64,000 bases of DNA from Alkalihalobacillus sp. BA299. Lineage in GTDB: Bacteria; Bacillota; Bacilli; Bacillales; Bacillaceae_F. The notes under the pieces are model-generated. The model ran no database searches. It was given only the letters and a program-made list of their open reading frames with translations, and was not told the origin of the DNA. This document shows positions 63,041 to 64,000 of the stretch, piece by piece; position 1 is the stretch's first letter, and the number at the start of each line of letters is the position of its first letter. The stretch is taken from positions 62,001 through 126,000 of the forward strand of contig NZ_JAFLJM010000011.1 in the NCBI RefSeq assembly GCF_017745675.1, written 5' to 3'. The position numbers and the translations under genes are program-made.

Positions 63041-63766
63041 TTATCTCCCCCCTTTTCCTGGAGCTTCTTTAATATATTCTGATAAATGAATCCACTGTGG
63101 GTTTAGTTTTAGTAAAATCAGTGTAATAAGATATTTTCGGTGGCGCTCATTCGTTTTTCGCTTATAACCTGTTTTTTTAGAAAAAGGACCGATGGGAAGC
63201 TGCTTTTTTTGCAGTAGGCTTTGGACTAAATCTTCATCAGATATAAATCGAGCTGCCATTTCAAACAAGGACAAACGGGTATCTTCATGTTTCGGGGAAT
63301 GATGCTCGAGCTCTTCAAATGAAATATTAAACTCACCTAATTTTTCGTCTAGCTCTAGAATTTCCTCTACTAATTCTTTAGATTGCGTCATTTCTTCATA
63401 ATGTTCAATTGCTTGATCATTTTCATACTTTAATGTTTGTGTACCTTCATCGGTTACACTCGGTGAAAGTGAAAGAAGTGTTTCTTTCTGTTCTTTCCGA
63501 AAAAAATCAATTAATGCTCTTTTAATTAATAAGTACACATAATTTTGAAACGAGCGGCCTCCTTCTGTCGAAAACGTATCAATCGCTCGATCAAAGGCAA
63601 TTAAGGCAATACTCGACTCCTCATCACTCCATGTAATATATTTCTTACAGAAGTGCCCAGTGACATTAATTATGTATGGTTTGTAATGAAGAATTAATTG
63701 CTCACGTGCAATTTCATTCCCCGTCTTTGCTTGAGCAATGACTGTTTCTAATTCGAAATTTTCCAC
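63041..63766 (-). CDS. sigI: RNA polymerase sigma factor SigI
   Basis: A 241-residue sigma factor of the SigI class. ARE..ILHYKPYIINVTGHFCKKYI and SSIALIAFDRAIDTFS are the sigma region 2 segments, and KRALIDFFRKEQKE follows. The GTG at 63766 has AGGTG seven bases upstream and matches the length of region 1 in Bacillus SigI; the frame to 63814 crosses sequence without an RBS. A possible SigI-type promoter (ACCC, 14 bp, CGTA) lies upstream near 63800-63835. SigI answers heat or cell-wall stress. Confidence 0.9.
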   Translation of the reverse strand: MENFELETVIAQAKTGNEIAREQLILHYKPYIINVTGHFCKKYITWSDEESSIALIAFDRAIDTFSTEGGRSFQNYVYLLIKRALIDFFRKEQKETLLSLSPSVTDEGTQTLKYENDQAIEHYEEMTQSKELVEEILELDEKLGEFNISFEELEHHSPKHEDTRLSLFEMAARFISDEDLVQSLLQKKQLPIGPFSKKTGYKRKTNERHRKYLITLILLKLNPQWIHLSEYIKEAPGKGGR

Positions 63767-63850
63767 TAAACTACACCTACTCCATGTATCTATGCTTTGA
63801 TATGTCGTTAGCATACGATAATTTCATCAATGGGTAAAGGACTGTTAGAA

Positions 63851-63917
63851 AAAGACTGACTCCTTGATGTCTTTAGACCCCGATCCAAGGTATCTAACAC
63901 TATCATTTGAGTCAGCC
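63851..63917 (-). terminator. long-loop terminator of the upstream gene
   Basis: CTGACTC/GAGTCAG stem closing a 46-base loop; AGTCTTTTTC follows on the minus strand. Confidence 0.6.
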
Positions 63918-63933
63918 CTTCTCCAGTTACCTA

Positions 63934-64000
63934 CTATGGTCTTCCCGCATTACCGTTTCCGTTACCGTTTGAATTCCCAGGGCCTCTTTGTTGAGCATTT
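63934..64000 (-). CDS. 3' end of a gene running off the window, Gly/Asn-rich tail
   Basis: One frame reads in from the right edge to TAG at 63934-63936 and gives NAQQRGPGNSNGNGNGNAGRP, a low-complexity tail. The terminator that follows supports a real gene end. No family can be named. Confidence 0.5.
   Translation of the reverse strand, partial: NAQQRGPGNSNGNGNGNAGRP

Overview
The window reads as chromosome of a low-GC Gram-positive spore former of the Bacillaceae. Pointers are the divergent metK (SAM riboswitch) and pckA with ytmA- and ytkD-like neighbours, a sigI-rsgI pair, a YjcZ-type small protein, strong AGGAGG ribosome sites, sigma-A promoters and CcpA (cre) sites. No rRNA, tRNA, phage or CRISPR was seen.

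Layout. 1-4.8 kb: an ammonium-transporter/chemoreceptor fusion behind a perfect TnrA/GlnR box, then a PAP2 phosphatase and a GT4 glycosyltransferase. 4.8-16 kb: housekeeping genes (metK, pckA, hydrolase, Nudix, MFS, YwpF-like, patB, ribB) plus small and broken genes. 16-56.7 kb: a very large accessory block for sugar/polyol use. It holds two DeoR regulators, two nearly identical dhaK-dhaL pairs, two xylulokinase-type kinases, a PfkB kinase, a Gfo/Idh/MocA oxidoreductase, a class I aldolase, two zinc alcohol dehydrogenases, a ribose-type ABC importer, three SDRs, an RpiB-type isomerase, glpX-tkt-fba, a glucitol-family PTS with gutM and a SAF-domain oxidoreductase, ppdK, two SorC regulators and a complete acetoin/2-oxoacid dehydrogenase complex. 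56.7-64 kb: repeat clusters, small proteins, a TetR/MBL pair, a long 20-bp tandem array and sigI-rsgI.

How it works together. Five promoters spread over 26 kb share one layout: a sigma-A promoter followed 1-4 bp after the -10 box by a pair of 12-bp sites of type TWACAAATGTAA, centres exactly 19 bp apart. They drive the SDR/ABC importer/dehydrogenase operon, the SDR-SDR-kinase-phosphatase operon, the PTS operon, ppdK and the aco-type operon. The last gene of the aco-type operon is a SorC regulator, the best candidate for the binding protein. The block therefore looks like one regulon, which had not been obvious from gene order. A separate DeoR-linked operon (rpiB-dhaK-dhaL-glpX-tkt-fba) fits assimilation of a four-carbon ketose: kinase, isomerase to erythrose-4-phosphate, then aldolase/bisphosphatase/transketolase. 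The RpiB protein lacks the ring-opening His of ribose-5-phosphate isomerases, as expected for an acyclic tetrose phosphate. The actual substrate is inferred, not proven.

Repeats: a 134-184 bp MITE-like hairpin element in three copies, each with an 8-bp target duplication; two GC-rich interspersed families (A and B) often joined head to tail; and a 20-bp unit in two tandem arrays. Gene-free stretches over 300 bases hold: 78-384 repeat A and a terminator; 2674-3022 the TnrA promoter, otherwise nothing seen; 6043-6997 riboswitch, promoters and MITE; 30521-30915 promoter, operators and a long AT-rich leader; 34744-35265 promoter, operators, repeat A and a cre; 46333-46766 two divergent promoters; 50468-50887 promoter, cre, terminator and MITE; 56642-57477 promoter and repeats B-A-B-A; 57817-58137 only a doubtful small ORF; 61084-61913 operator, tandem array and terminator.
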